From NCBI GenBank assembly GCA_023436885.1, contig JAEZHI010000019.1:124001-188000 (forward strand): a stretch of 64,000 bases of DNA, written 5' to 3'. Source of the stretch: Pseudomonadota bacterium (GTDB lineage: Bacteria > Pseudomonadota > Alphaproteobacteria > Rhizobiales > Pleomorphomonadaceae). Position numbers and translations under genes: made by a program. A model generated the notes under the pieces. It saw only the letters and a list, made by a program, of their open reading frames with translations. It was not told the origin of the DNA and did not search any database. Positions 52,154 to 61,497 of the stretch are shown in pieces; within the stretch, counting starts at the first letter, position 1, and the number at the start of each line of letters is the position of its first letter.

Positions 52154-53176
52154 ATGAGGCAGATGGAACACGGTGACGGCGCCGCGGATTTGGACATTAA
52201 CTGGGACGATGTGCGCGTCTTCCTGTTGGTTGCACGCCTTTCCAGTTTCCGCGCGGCCTCGATCGAAAGTGGTGTATCCGTCAATGCCTTGCGTAGGCGT
52301 ATCGAAGCGCTCGAGCACAAGATCAACGCGGTCCTTCTGACCCGATCGGCCAAGGGCGTTGAGCTCACCCAGGAAGGTCGCAAGGTCGAAGAAACTGCGC
52401 AGGCGATGCTCGAACAGGCGCGTGCGCTGGCGCGTCTGTCGTCGAAATCCAAGCGGGGCCTCAGGGCGACCGTGCGCGTGGGAGCCACCGAAGGGCTCGG
52501 AGCGTTCTGGCTCGTTCCTCGCCTGGTCGACCTATTCGAGCAGGCGCCCGGCATTCAGGTCGACTTCCGCAACGAGATGCGCATACCCGACGTCTCGGGT
52601 CTTGAAGTGGACATCGCCGTACAGCTCGAACCGCCAGCCGACGAAGGGCTCAAGGTTGTCCGCCTGGGTTGGCTTCACGTCGTATTGTTCGCATCCGCTC
52701 AATACATTTCTCGCCACGGCATCATCGAAACATCGCAGGACATTCCACGCCATCGCTTCATCGAGATCAATGCACCGCAGATTCAAAGTGCAGCGCTCAA
52801 GGAGGAGCTGCCTGAGGACGATACCCGGAGCTTCGTTGCGCTAAGGGTCAACACCGCCTCGGCACAGGTGTTGGCCGCGACGCATGGGGCCGGCGTCACA
52901 GCGTTGCCGACCTATGCCCAGTTGGTCACGCACAAGCTCCACCATGTTGCCAGGGAATTCTCGCTGAAGCGCGACATTTGGCTCTGCTATCATCCCAGTG
53001 TCGTCGAATTCCGGCATATGCGGCAGACAATTGACTGGATCAAATCCTCCTTCGATCAGGAAAAATACCCCTGGTTTGGGGAGCAATATCTGTCGCCCGA
53101 CGAAATTGCGCATCTGGCGGAGCGGCGAGGGCTTGGTTCTCTCTTTTCCGGCTTCCGCGACGAGCATAAATTGTAG
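52154..53176 (+). CDS. LysR-family transcriptional regulator
   Basis: A 340-residue LysR regulator. The HTH is at about 15-75: VRVFLLVARLSSFRAASIESGVSVNALRRRIEALE in parts, with VELTQEGRKV at its end. The effector domain follows with GATEGLGAFWLVPRLVDLFEQAPG and NTASAQVLAATHGAGVTALP. The C-terminal tail is somewhat long. The start could be ATG at 52154 or 52163 (GAGG upstream of the latter). Divergent from the double-GNAT gene, which it may regulate. Confidence 0.85.
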   Translation: MRQMEHGDGAADLDINWDDVRVFLLVARLSSFRAASIESGVSVNALRRRIEALEHKINAVLLTRSAKGVELTQEGRKVEETAQAMLEQARALARLSSKSKRGLRATVRVGATEGLGAFWLVPRLVDLFEQAPGIQVDFRNEMRIPDVSGLEVDIAVQLEPPADEGLKVVRLGWLHVVLFASAQYISRHGIIETSQDIPRHRFIEINAPQIQSAALKEELPEDDTRSFVALRVNTASAQVLAATHGAGVTALPTYAQLVTHKLHHVAREFSLKRDIWLCYHPSVVEFRHMRQTIDWIKSSFDQEKYPWFGEQYLSPDEIAHLAERRGLGSLFSGFRDEHKL

Positions 53177-53229
53177 TAGTGCACCTGGATCAATTGAGCA
53201 TTGCTTTCGGTAATCCCGTGGGGGCGGTC

Positions 53230-53418
53230 ATGAACGAGAAAGCTATGACACTCCGCCAAGAGCTGCCGCGCCTGATCGAGGCTGCGAGATCCCTTGGAGC
53301 TTCAATGCTTGTCATGCTGCTCATGAACGTTGACCAGGAGCTTCGCAAGCAAGAGATTGAGCGCCGTGACTCGCCTGAGCGCGAGCCGATCGATCCTGAT
53401 CGTACAGGAATGCTCTGA
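53230..53418 (+). CDS. Small hypothetical protein, 62 residues
   Basis: Starts MNEKAMTLRQELPRLIEAAR and continues SLGASMLVMLLMNVDQELRK, then a charged tail rich in Glu and Arg. It is probably an amphipathic helix pair; there is no clear membrane helix. A GTG at 53179 could extend it upstream, but the ATG at 53230 has GGGGGCGG nearby, and the frame sits 54 nt after the LysR stop. No family recognised. Coding status is uncertain. Confidence 0.45.
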   Translation: MNEKAMTLRQELPRLIEAARSLGASMLVMLLMNVDQELRKQEIERRDSPEREPIDPDRTGML

Positions 53419-53560
53419 AAACCGTGCCCAACCGCACCGTCGTTACTCGTCCCATAGAGCTACGACACATGAATATTTTCGAATATATCAGTCCGAATCG
53501 TAACGCTCAGCAGAGCCGTTTGCCCGCCTTGGAGATAAAGCGCGATCGAATCTTTTTTCG

Positions 53561-53585
53561 GGAACCACTTTGCCACTCAGGCGTT
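53561..53585 (+). promoter_or_regulatory. EcfG-type promoter for kaiC-kaiB-kinase
   Basis: GGAAC at 53561-53565, 16-nt spacer, CGTT at 53582-53585; exact match about 82 nt before the kaiC start. Confidence 0.85.
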
Positions 53586-53666
53586 GACGGTTAACTGATA
53601 GTACCGATTTGCAAGTAGGCGACCCCTTATTTGCCTTCCGGACATAGCAGCTAAGGCAAATGATAC

Positions 53667-55361
53667 ATGCTCGATAGTCGCCGTTCGATAAGATCCATCG
53701 CCAAGTCCCCAACAGGCATTTCAGGTTTTGACGAACTGACCCTTGGCGGTCTGCCTACCGGCCGGCCAACACTCGTTTGCGGAACCGCCGGATGTGGTAA
53801 AACGCTCTTCGCGGCAACGTTCCTTGTTCATGGCGCGCGCGAGCTTGATGAGCCTGGCGTCTTTGTAAGTTTCGAAGAGAGACCAAGCGACATCATCGAG
53901 AACGTTGCCTCGCTCGGTTTTGAGCTAGACGCTCTCATCGCCTCGGAAAAGATGGTTATCGAGCATATCGAAGTCGACCCGTCGGAAGTGGCGGAGATTG
54001 GCGACTTTGATCTCGAAGGTCTTTTCCTGCGCCTTGAGCTCGCCATTGACTCAATTGGCGCCAAGCGCGTCGTACTCGACACGATCGAGAGCCTCTTTTC
54101 CGCTTTCACCAATCAGGCGGTTCTCCGCGCGGAAATCCGTCGCCTGTTCGACTGGTTGAAGGATCGCGGCTTAACGACGGTCATCACCGGCGAACGGGGC
54201 GATGGAGCTCTGACACGTCAGGGCCTTGAAGAATACGTCTCGGACTGCGTCCTATTGTTGGACCATCGGGTCCAGAACCAGATCTCGACGCGCCGGCTCA
54301 GAATCGTCAAGTATCGCGGGACCAGTCATGGCACCAATGAATATCCATTCCTGATCGATCAGGGAGGTTTTTCGGTTCTGCCGGTGTCCTCGCTTGGTCT
54401 CAATCACCGGGTTTTCGATGAACGGGTGAGCACAGGCGTTGCAGATCTCGACGCCATGGTTGGCGGTGGCGGTTTTCATCGGGGGTCGAGTATCCTGATT
54501 TCCGGCGTGGCCGGTTCGGGAAAATCATCGCTGGCGGCAAGTTTCGTCGACGCTGCCTGCAAAGCGGGCCAGAAGGCGCTCTACTTCTCGTTCGAAGAAT
54601 CGCAAGATCAGAGCGTCCGCAACATGCGTTCTCTCGGCATCGACCTCGGGAAACACATCGCCGAAGGTAAGCTCAAGTACGTCGCGGCGCGCCCGACATT
54701 CTACAGCCTGGAAATGCACCTCGCCCTGATGCTGAGGGAAGCGTTGGTCTTCAAGCCGGACGTGTTTGTGCTCGACCCGCTGTCGGCCTTCACGGAGACG
54801 GGAAACCGGACCGAAGTCCATGCCATGCTGCTGCGCATCGTCGACTTCCTGAAGTCTGAGGGCATCACCGGCGTCCTCACCCATCTTACGCAGAGCGGCC
54901 AAACGGTTATCGAAACCGAATCCGGGCTTTCGTCTTTGATGGACGCCTGGATCCTGCTTCTCAATCGCGAGGCCAACGGCGAGTTCAACCGCGAGCTCTA
55001 TCTACTCAAGGCGCGGGGCCTCAGCCATTCCAATCAGGTCCGTGAATTCATCATGGATGGAGACGGCATTCGTCTCTTGCTGCCCTACACAGGACAAGGA
55101 CAAGCTTTGACTGGCGCTGCAAGGCGCATTGCAGAAGCTGAAGAGCGACGACGGGAACGTCAGCGCGAGATGGAAGCGGAGAAAGCCCAACTCCTTATTG
55201 AACAGCGACGGCGCCGTACACTGGCACAGATCGAGATCTTGCGCTCAGAGCTCGAGGCAGACGAGGCTGAGCTTCGAGGGCTCGTCGAGACGGAAGCCGA
55301 CCGACGCACACAAGTTGAAACAGACGAAGCCGAGATGCGCAAATCTCGTGGTAATCGATAG
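53667..55361 (+). CDS. kaiC: KaiC-like tandem RecA ATPase
   Basis: A 564-residue KaiC homologue with two RecA-like domains. CI has Walker A GTAGCGKT (39-46), Glu pair at 70-71 (FEERPSD) and Walker B VVLDTIESLFS (D138). CII has Walker A GVAGSGKS (280-287), FEESQDQS (310-317) and Walker B DVFVLDPLSAF (D370). The autophosphorylation site aligns with GLSSLMDAWILL: Ser422-Ser423 replace the cyanobacterial Ser-Thr pair. A C-terminal coiled coil with an unusually high Glu and Arg content runs from about 487 to 560. No KaiA is in the window, as in other non-cyanobacterial Kai systems. First gene of an operon with kaiB and a histidine kinase. Confidence 0.92.
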   Translation: MLDSRRSIRSIAKSPTGISGFDELTLGGLPTGRPTLVCGTAGCGKTLFAATFLVHGARELDEPGVFVSFEERPSDIIENVASLGFELDALIASEKMVIEHIEVDPSEVAEIGDFDLEGLFLRLELAIDSIGAKRVVLDTIESLFSAFTNQAVLRAEIRRLFDWLKDRGLTTVITGERGDGALTRQGLEEYVSDCVLLLDHRVQNQISTRRLRIVKYRGTSHGTNEYPFLIDQGGFSVLPVSSLGLNHRVFDERVSTGVADLDAMVGGGGFHRGSSILISGVAGSGKSSLAASFVDAACKAGQKALYFSFEESQDQSVRNMRSLGIDLGKHIAEGKLKYVAARPTFYSLEMHLALMLREALVFKPDVFVLDPLSAFTETGNRTEVHAMLLRIVDFLKSEGITGVLTHLTQSGQTVIETESGLSSLMDAWILLLNREANGEFNRELYLLKARGLSHSNQVREFIMDGDGIRLLLPYTGQGQALTGAARRIAEAEERRRERQREMEAEKAQLLIEQRRRRTLAQIEILRSELEADEAELRGLVETEADRRTQVETDEAEMRKSRGNR

Positions 55362-55370
55362 GAAGAGCCG

Positions 55371-55655
55371 ATGTCGACGGAAGACGCACCTGCGCGCAAA
55401 CTGATACTCTACGTCGCCGGCGAAACCCCAAAGTCGCTCGCGGCCATCTCGAATCTTGAGCGCATCTGTCGAGAGCATCTGCCGGGAAAGTACCGGATTG
55501 AAGTCATCGACCTGAAGAAGAACCCACAACTCGCCCGCGAGCATAAGATCGTGGCGATTCCGACACTCGTGCGGGAGCTTCCCATTCCCATCCGCAAGAT
55601 CATCGGCGATCTTTCCGACGAGCAGAAGGTTCTGATCAATCTGAAAGTCGAATGA
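55371..55655 (+). CDS. kaiB: KaiB protein
   Basis: A 94-residue thioredoxin-like KaiB: KLILYVAGETPKSLAAISNL with the start of the fold and VIDLKKNPQLAREHKIVAIPTLVRELPIPIRKIIGDLSD in parts (KIVAIPTLVRELP is the best marker). KaiB binds KaiC. It lies nine nucleotides behind kaiC, with GGAAGAG upstream, and the stop overlaps the kinase start by four bases. Confidence 0.95.
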   Translation: MSTEDAPARKLILYVAGETPKSLAAISNLERICREHLPGKYRIEVIDLKKNPQLAREHKIVAIPTLVRELPIPIRKIIGDLSDEQKVLINLKVE

Positions 55656-57133
55656 TGCAGAACTCTCAAGAACAGGCGCTCCAAAGCCTTATCGATGACC
55701 TCCGCCAACGCGTGGCAGAGGCCGAGGATACCCTGGCAGCCATTCGTGATGGCAGTGTCGATGCCGTCGTTGTGGGAGGGGAAGGCAAGGACGAAGTTCT
55801 GGTCATCGGCGACGACGTGTTGGCGTTTCGCAATTTCATGGAAGCCATGGAACCGGGTGCCGTCGCGGTCGATTCAGCGGGCCGCCTGCTCTACGCCAAC
55901 GCCCGGTTTCGCCAGATCTTTAACGAAGACTGGGACCGTCTGAAGGGAAAGTCGCTCTCCGATATTCTGCCGGGGCCAGCCGATGCCATGGTCGAACGGC
56001 TGATCAGCCCTGAAACTGGCGAATCCGCTCCGGTATCGGTCTCCTTCCTGGAGCGAGGCGTGGAGCGCAATTACCTCGTTTCCGCGCGTCCGGTCCATCT
56101 TGGCACCGTACGCGGCTTTGCCATCACCTTTTCCGACCTGACGGAGCGCGTCCGCGCCGAGACCGCCGAGCGAGCGCAACGGGTGGCCAACGCCATCATT
56201 GCTTCGGCAAACGAGGCCGTCATCGTTTGCGACCGTACCCTGACGATTACGCACGCCAACTTCGCGGCCGAGGCACTGTCAGTCGGGAAACTGGTGGGGT
56301 CCCGGCTCGATGTTGCCATTCCCCTGAAATTTCCCGACGCAACCGGCATCCTTGAAATTGGCGAGCTTGTTGAATCCTCCCTTCGCGGAACACCCCTTCG
56401 CAGTATTGAAGCCTTCGCGCCCATGTCGCCGGGTGCGCGCGACGTGCTCGTCAGTGCCGCACCGCTCAACATTTCCGATGATGAGCCGGAAGGCTGCGTG
56501 CTGACGCTGGTCGATCTTTCCCAGCGGAAGAAGGACGAGCGTCAGATGCATCTTTTGATGCGAGAGCTCGACCATCGCGTGAAAAACACACTGGCTCTGG
56601 TCCTGTCGATCAGCAAACGCACCGCTGCCAGCGAGGAGACACTGGAAGGCTTCCAAGGGTCATTCATCGGGCGCATCGAAGCCTTGGCAGCGACCCACAA
56701 CCTGCTTGCAAGCGTCTCATGGGAAAGCCTTTCATTGCGCCAGATCTTCGGAGCAGAGGTCTCACCTTATGCTGAGACCAGCAGTGATCGCGTCAACATT
56801 CTTGGTCCGGACCACAGCCTCTACCCACGAGCGGCAATTGCCGTGGGGCTGATTTTCCATGAGCTGGCTACCAATGCCACGAAGTATGGCGCTCTTTCCC
56901 AGGAAGCCGGGTCAGTCAATTTGGAGATCCACCCCAAAACAGATCAGCCTTATGTCGAGGTGACCTGGACGGAACGAGATGGACCTCCAGTAAAATCGTT
57001 CTCACGCAAAGGCTTCGGACACACGGTCATCGCTCGAAGCCTCTCCTATTCGCCACATGGCGGCACGACGCTCGACTTCGAACCAACAGGCGTGATTTGC
57101 CGTATCCGCATCCCCATTACGGACGTTGCCTGA
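55652..57133 (+). CDS. HWE-family PAS histidine kinase, third gene of the kai operon
   Basis: A 493-residue soluble kinase without membrane helices. A coiled coil (about 5-32) is followed by PAS domains at about 57-165 and 175-290. The HWE kinase core has LMRELDHRVKNTLALV with His308, N-box FHELATNATKYGALS with Asn408, the W-x-E motif VTWTERDG and G-box GFGHTVI. All HWE residues are intact, unlike the kinase beside phyR. The start overlaps the kaiB stop (ATGA); ATG at 55655 is also possible. It probably receives the KaiBC state or the PAS signal and could act on PhyR or another receiver. Convergent with the GH65 gene. Confidence 0.9.
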   Translation: MMQNSQEQALQSLIDDLRQRVAEAEDTLAAIRDGSVDAVVVGGEGKDEVLVIGDDVLAFRNFMEAMEPGAVAVDSAGRLLYANARFRQIFNEDWDRLKGKSLSDILPGPADAMVERLISPETGESAPVSVSFLERGVERNYLVSARPVHLGTVRGFAITFSDLTERVRAETAERAQRVANAIIASANEAVIVCDRTLTITHANFAAEALSVGKLVGSRLDVAIPLKFPDATGILEIGELVESSLRGTPLRSIEAFAPMSPGARDVLVSAAPLNISDDEPEGCVLTLVDLSQRKKDERQMHLLMRELDHRVKNTLALVLSISKRTAASEETLEGFQGSFIGRIEALAATHNLLASVSWESLSLRQIFGAEVSPYAETSSDRVNILGPDHSLYPRAAIAVGLIFHELATNATKYGALSQEAGSVNLEIHPKTDQPYVEVTWTERDGPPVKSFSRKGFGHTVIARSLSYSPHGGTTLDFEPTGVICRIRIPITDVA

Positions 57134-57205
57134 CACAGCGGGTCGTTTTTTGCCCTTGGCACGAGAAGGGCCGCCAACCAATCCTGGCCACCGGCCTTTC
57201 TTGAT

Positions 57206-60200
57206 TCAGGCGAGATAGTCGCCAAGCATGAAAGCATTGAGGTCGGGGATAACCGCATCCGCCTCGGTCAATACGGACGACCTGCCGATGCCGAGGGCTG
57301 CCATGCCCGCGCCTTTGATTGAGGCGACACCAGCCACCGCATCCTCGACGCCAAGACAATCGGCTGGATCGACGCCGAGCTGAGCGGCAGCTTTCACGAA
57401 GATTTCCGGATCCGGCTTGCCGCGCTTCAAAAGGCGCGCATCGACGACCGTATCGAACATATCGGCAATACCAAGCCTCTCAAGAATGGCCGGTGCATTC
57501 TGACTGACAGAGGCGAGACCGGTCTTCAGACCGGCGGCGCGGACCATCTTGAGCGTCTCCAGTGCGCCGGGAAGAAGATCATCCCGCGTCATGGTGCCGA
57601 TCAGTTCCTTGTACCAAACGTTCTTCATGTCAGCGAGGCGATCGAATTCCGCTGGTTCCAGCGTGACGCCGCCCTTGTCGAGGATCATTTGCAAGGACAT
57701 GCGACGATCTATGCCCTTCAGGCTCTCGGCCAGTTCGTCATCGAAGCCGATATTGAGCGTGTCGGCCAATCGCTTCCAGGCGAGGTGATGGAATCGAGCG
57801 GTGTCGGTGATGACACCGTCGAGGTCGAAGACAACGGCTTTGAATGGCTTGTGTGCGAAAGGACGGGGCAGAGGCGCGGAGCGCACCGGTTCAGCCGCTG
57901 ACAGATCAATCGGTTCGCCTCGGAGGAACAGGCGGATGGCGTCGCCCTCGATCAGGCGGAACTCGACACCAGCAGTAGATACGGTGACTTCCAGTGTCCG
58001 GCCGTGATCGACCAGGCGGAAGCGATAGCGACCCCAGCTCTTGGGCAATGAAGGCGCAAAATGCAGTTCGCCGTTTCGCGGCCTGAGGCCGGCAAAACCA
58101 TGCACAACGCTCATCCAGGTTCCGCCCATGGCAGCCGTATGAACGCCGTGGAACGTGTTGCCGTGCGTGTTGTCGATGTCCATCCGCGCAGTGTCCATGA
58201 AGAACTCATAGGCCCGGTCGTTCAGTCCGACTTCCGCCGCGATGATGGAATGAATGCAGGTGGACAGAGAGGAATCGTGGGTGGTGATGGCCTCGTAATA
58301 GTCGAAGTCGCGCCGCTTCACCGCCTTGGGGAACAGGTCGCCGCGAAGGAAGAGGGCCAGAACCACGTCGGCCTGCTTGCAGACCTGATGCCGGTAGATG
58401 ACCAGCGGGTGATAGTGAAGGAGAAGCGGATAGTTCTCAGCCGGCGTCCCAGCGAAATCCCATACCTTGCGCAACAGGAAGGCGTCGTCCTGGGCGTGAA
58501 TACCGCGCTCGTCGTCGTAGGGCAGTCGAAGCCGTTCCGAGACATCCGACCAGTGCTTGATCTCAGAGGCAGAAAGCTCAAGCTTTTCCGCAAGTTTGGC
58601 AAAAGCTTCGGCCTTCTCCCGTCCCATCCAGCCAGCGATTTCGGCGGCAAAGGCCAGATGGGTTTTCGCCATGACGTTGGTATAGAAGTTGTTGTTGACG
58701 AGAGCCGTGTACTCGTCGGGGCCCGTCACCTCGTCGATGTGGTAGCTGTTGCCGACGAGATGGGCGAGATCAGCCCAGACACGCGCCGTCTCGAACACGA
58801 GTTCGGCCGCTCCGTCGGTGAGCAGCGAGACATCACCGGTGGCGTCGACATATTGCTTGATGGCAAAGGCTATGTCTGCGTTGATGTGATACTGCGCCGT
58901 GCCGGCCGGGAAGTAGGCAGAGCACTCCTCCCCCGTAATCGTCCGCCATGGGTAGAGTGCGCCACGGCTATGGCCAAGGTCGCGAGCTCTCGCCCTCGCC
59001 TTGTCGAGATAACCGATGCGATGACAGAGCACGGCGCGGGCGAACTCAGGCATCGTGCGCAGGAACACTGGCAGAACGTAAATCTCGGTGTCCCAGAAGG
59101 AATGCCCCTCGTACCCCTCGCCGGTCAGCCCCTTGGCGGCAATGTTGGTACGGCCGTCGCGGCCGATCGACTGGAACAGGTGGTAAAGGTTGAAGTGCAG
59201 ACCCTGCGACAAGGCGTCGTCGCCTTCGATCTCGATGTCTGCCTTGTTCCAGAAGGCCACGAGACACTCGTGCTGCTCGGCAGCCAGGCCTTCGAAGCCG
59301 GCGGCGCGCGCGCCTTCCAGCGCCTCAGCAGCACGCATTTCCAGCTCCGAAGATGGAGCGTCGCGGCTGGTGACGATGGCTGTCATCTTATCGAGGGTAA
59401 CTGTCTCACCGGCCTTGGCGGTGACGCGGAAGCGCTGGGACAAAACACCATCCTGCTCCCCCGCTGTTTTCTCCGACGCTCCACCGCCCGTGATGTCGGC
59501 CAGAGTCTCGATCCTCAGCGTCAGGCCACTGTTGTGCGTCCGCGATACGAGCACGGAACGTCCGGCGACCGCCGAGGTCTGAACCGCCGAAAGCGCGCGC
59601 GCTGAAACGCCTGAGCCGAGGCGCGGATCGAAACTTTCCTCTGCCCCCCGAACGGCGCTGTTGAGCGTCGAGATGAGTTCGATAGAGGCACCTGTGTCGA
59701 GCGGCGTCACCGCGACGGATTGAGCGAGGATCGCACTGCGCGACAGGCTGACCAAGCGCCTCGATACGATACGCACGCGACGCCCGGCGGGAGACCTCCA
59801 CTCGACACTTCGGACCAGGACGCCCTCACGAAAATCGAGGCTGCGCTCATAGGCAAGGATGACGCCGGTTGCGAGGTTGAAGCGTTCACCGTCAATGGCG
59901 ATCTCGACGCCCTTGGCATTCGGCAGGTTGAGCATGAACTCATTGAGGCGAGCGAAGCCATAGGCGTTTTCGGGATAACGAATAGCCTCGGTGTCGTAGA
60001 AGCCGTTGACGTAGGTCCCCTCCATGGTGCCGTCTGCCACGCCGAGCCAGGCTTCATCGTGCGTGCCACGGGTTCCGATATGGCCGTTGCCCAACGCGAA
60101 TAGCGTCTCACGCAGCAAGTTGGCTTCGGCATCCCAATGATTTTCGACCAAACGCCATGGATCAGTGGGCATCGACGAGAGCGTTTGTGAGGGGTTCGAG

Positions 60201-60232
60201 GACACTTCAGTCTCCTTGGAATGGTCGAGCAT
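57206..60232 (-). CDS. GH65 disaccharide phosphorylase fused to beta-phosphoglucomutase
   Basis: A 1008-residue two-enzyme protein. Residues about 15-770 are a GH65 alpha-glucoside phosphorylase (kojibiose/maltose/trehalose type): NHWDAEANLLRETLFALGNG, the segment EVTGPDEYTALVNNNFYTN with the general acid Glu, and GEEC.AYFPAG nearby. Residues about 785-1005 are a HAD beta-phosphoglucomutase: AVVFDLDGVITDTARFHHLAW with the catalytic Asp pair, then GLASVSQNAP, GKPDPEIFVKAA and GVEDAVAGV. The phosphorylase yields beta-glucose 1-phosphate that the mutase turns into glucose 6-phosphate. The start at 60232 has CAGGAG upstream; the frame is open back to 60325. Second gene after the amidase-like gene, 55 nt apart. 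Confidence 0.92.
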   Translation of the reverse strand: MLDHSKETEVSSNPSQTLSSMPTDPWRLVENHWDAEANLLRETLFALGNGHIGTRGTHDEAWLGVADGTMEGTYVNGFYDTEAIRYPENAYGFARLNEFMLNLPNAKGVEIAIDGERFNLATGVILAYERSLDFREGVLVRSVEWRSPAGRRVRIVSRRLVSLSRSAILAQSVAVTPLDTGASIELISTLNSAVRGAEESFDPRLGSGVSARALSAVQTSAVAGRSVLVSRTHNSGLTLRIETLADITGGGASEKTAGEQDGVLSQRFRVTAKAGETVTLDKMTAIVTSRDAPSSELEMRAAEALEGARAAGFEGLAAEQHECLVAFWNKADIEIEGDDALSQGLHFNLYHLFQSIGRDGRTNIAAKGLTGEGYEGHSFWDTEIYVLPVFLRTMPEFARAVLCHRIGYLDKARARARDLGHSRGALYPWRTITGEECSAYFPAGTAQYHINADIAFAIKQYVDATGDVSLLTDGAAELVFETARVWADLAHLVGNSYHIDEVTGPDEYTALVNNNFYTNVMAKTHLAFAAEIAGWMGREKAEAFAKLAEKLELSASEIKHWSDVSERLRLPYDDERGIHAQDDAFLLRKVWDFAGTPAENYPLLLHYHPLVIYRHQVCKQADVVLALFLRGDLFPKAVKRRDFDYYEAITTHDSSLSTCIHSIIAAEVGLNDRAYEFFMDTARMDIDNTHGNTFHGVHTAAMGGTWMSVVHGFAGLRPRNGELHFAPSLPKSWGRYRFRLVDHGRTLEVTVSTAGVEFRLIEGDAIRLFLRGEPIDLSAAEPVRSAPLPRPFAHKPFKAVVFDLDGVITDTARFHHLAWKRLADTLNIGFDDELAESLKGIDRRMSLQMILDKGGVTLEPAEFDRLADMKNVWYKELIGTMTRDDLLPGALETLKMVRAAGLKTGLASVSQNAPAILERLGIADMFDTVVDARLLKRGKPDPEIFVKAAAQLGVDPADCLGVEDAVAGVASIKGAGMAALGIGRSSVLTEADAVIPDLNAFMLGDYLA

Positions 60233-60287
60233 CGGCTCCTGCGGCCCTGTCAGACCCGATTGCCGATAATACATCGCGTGGGTCCAG

Positions 60288-61454
60288 CTACTGACGAGCC
60301 AACGGCGAGACGGGTTTCGTGTCAATCGGCTGAGTGGACATGGGTAGAGTGGGAGTGGTGAGAGCCGCTACGACTGCGGCCAACTGATCGTCATAGCCAC
60401 GGGGCCCGACCAGAATTCCGCCGCTTGGCAGAGTGACGGCCGCAAAGCGACAAGCACCGACAAAGCTGATGAATTCACTGGCGTGCGGAACGAACAACAT
60501 GTCGACCTTCTCGAAACAGGATTCGACCGCCCGACAAAGACCCGAAAGGCGGCGCTGCCGACGAACCTGATCAAGGGACGAATGGTTCAACGTCCGAGAT
60601 AGACGCTCGTGCAAATGTTGGGGGAACAGTTCCGGTAGCTCGAAGAAAGGCGCGACAACATCTTCGAGGCGAAGAGCGAGGCAGGCATCGTCGTTCACCA
60701 GATTGGCGACCTCGGCAAAAGGCGTCGTGTCGATCCCGACGACCTCAAGGCAAAGTTGATCGGCGAGATTGCGAGCAAGAGCGCTCTTTTCACTGCCAAG
60801 CACACCAAGACTTGTCGGAGATTCAAATGATCGCTCCGCGTCGCAACAATTCTCGATGACGCTACGCACTGCGGCACCGCATTCCAAATCAGAGGTGAGA
60901 ATGACTACGCTATCGAGCTCCGGTGCGGCACCGAACATGCCTTCCGCGGCGAGACCTTCGGAGCTCGACCTTATCGCCAGCAACCCATCGGAGATCGCAG
61001 CGGGATAGACCGTACCGATCCGATCACTGACAATACCGAAGGCCGCCACACCGCTAGCTAGCGCAGACACCGCTCCATCCCCAGCGTGCTCAAGGCAAAG
61101 AGGATCGACGGCCGTCTTGCCTACAAGGAGGGCGCCGGCGGCACATAGTTTTTCAACGAGGGGGGCGTCGTAATCCGGCAGGAAATCGAGAGCAGGGATT
61201 CCGACTGAAGTCGCCATGCCAACAACGTCAACGTTGGCGCCAACCACAAAGGGGACTCCCCAAAGGGGTAGCTTTGATGGGTCGCTGCAGCGGGCGAGAA
61301 GATCCCGAACTGCCTGGTCCAAAGGAGCCGGAACGAAAGTATCATCTAATGTCAGAGCGCGACTGGAGATACCTTGCAGGACTTCCCAAAGGCCCTCCGG
61401 CCCTAGCGCCAACCACGCGCGAAGGTCGCCCAGCGTCAACAAGGGGGCGCTCAT
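60288..61454 (-). CDS. Amidase-fold protein lacking catalytic residues
   Basis: A 388-residue protein with the amidase signature (AS) fold, close in layout to allophanate hydrolase. Recognisable blocks are LPLWGVPFVVGANVDVVGMATS, DAPLVEKLCAAGALLVGKTA and IGTVYPAAISDGLLAIR. But the Lys of the canonical VKDN motif is replaced (VGAN), and the GGSSSGS block is shortened to GDGAVSALASG, so the Ser-cisSer-Lys triad is missing. A noncatalytic protein is inferred. The start at 61454 was chosen because AGGAGGAGT precedes it. It is the first gene of the operon with the GH65 fusion; LacI-type operators lie upstream. Confidence 0.72.
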   Translation of the reverse strand: MSAPLLTLGDLRAWLALGPEGLWEVLQGISSRALTLDDTFVPAPLDQAVRDLLARCSDPSKLPLWGVPFVVGANVDVVGMATSVGIPALDFLPDYDAPLVEKLCAAGALLVGKTAVDPLCLEHAGDGAVSALASGVAAFGIVSDRIGTVYPAAISDGLLAIRSSSEGLAAEGMFGAAPELDSVVILTSDLECGAAVRSVIENCCDAERSFESPTSLGVLGSEKSALARNLADQLCLEVVGIDTTPFAEVANLVNDDACLALRLEDVVAPFFELPELFPQHLHERLSRTLNHSSLDQVRRQRRLSGLCRAVESCFEKVDMLFVPHASEFISFVGACRFAAVTLPSGGILVGPRGYDDQLAAVVAALTTPTLPMSTQPIDTKPVSPLARQ

Positions 61455-61497
61455 AGCACTCCTCCTCTGTACTGCACGATTGGCACCGGATCTCTCC

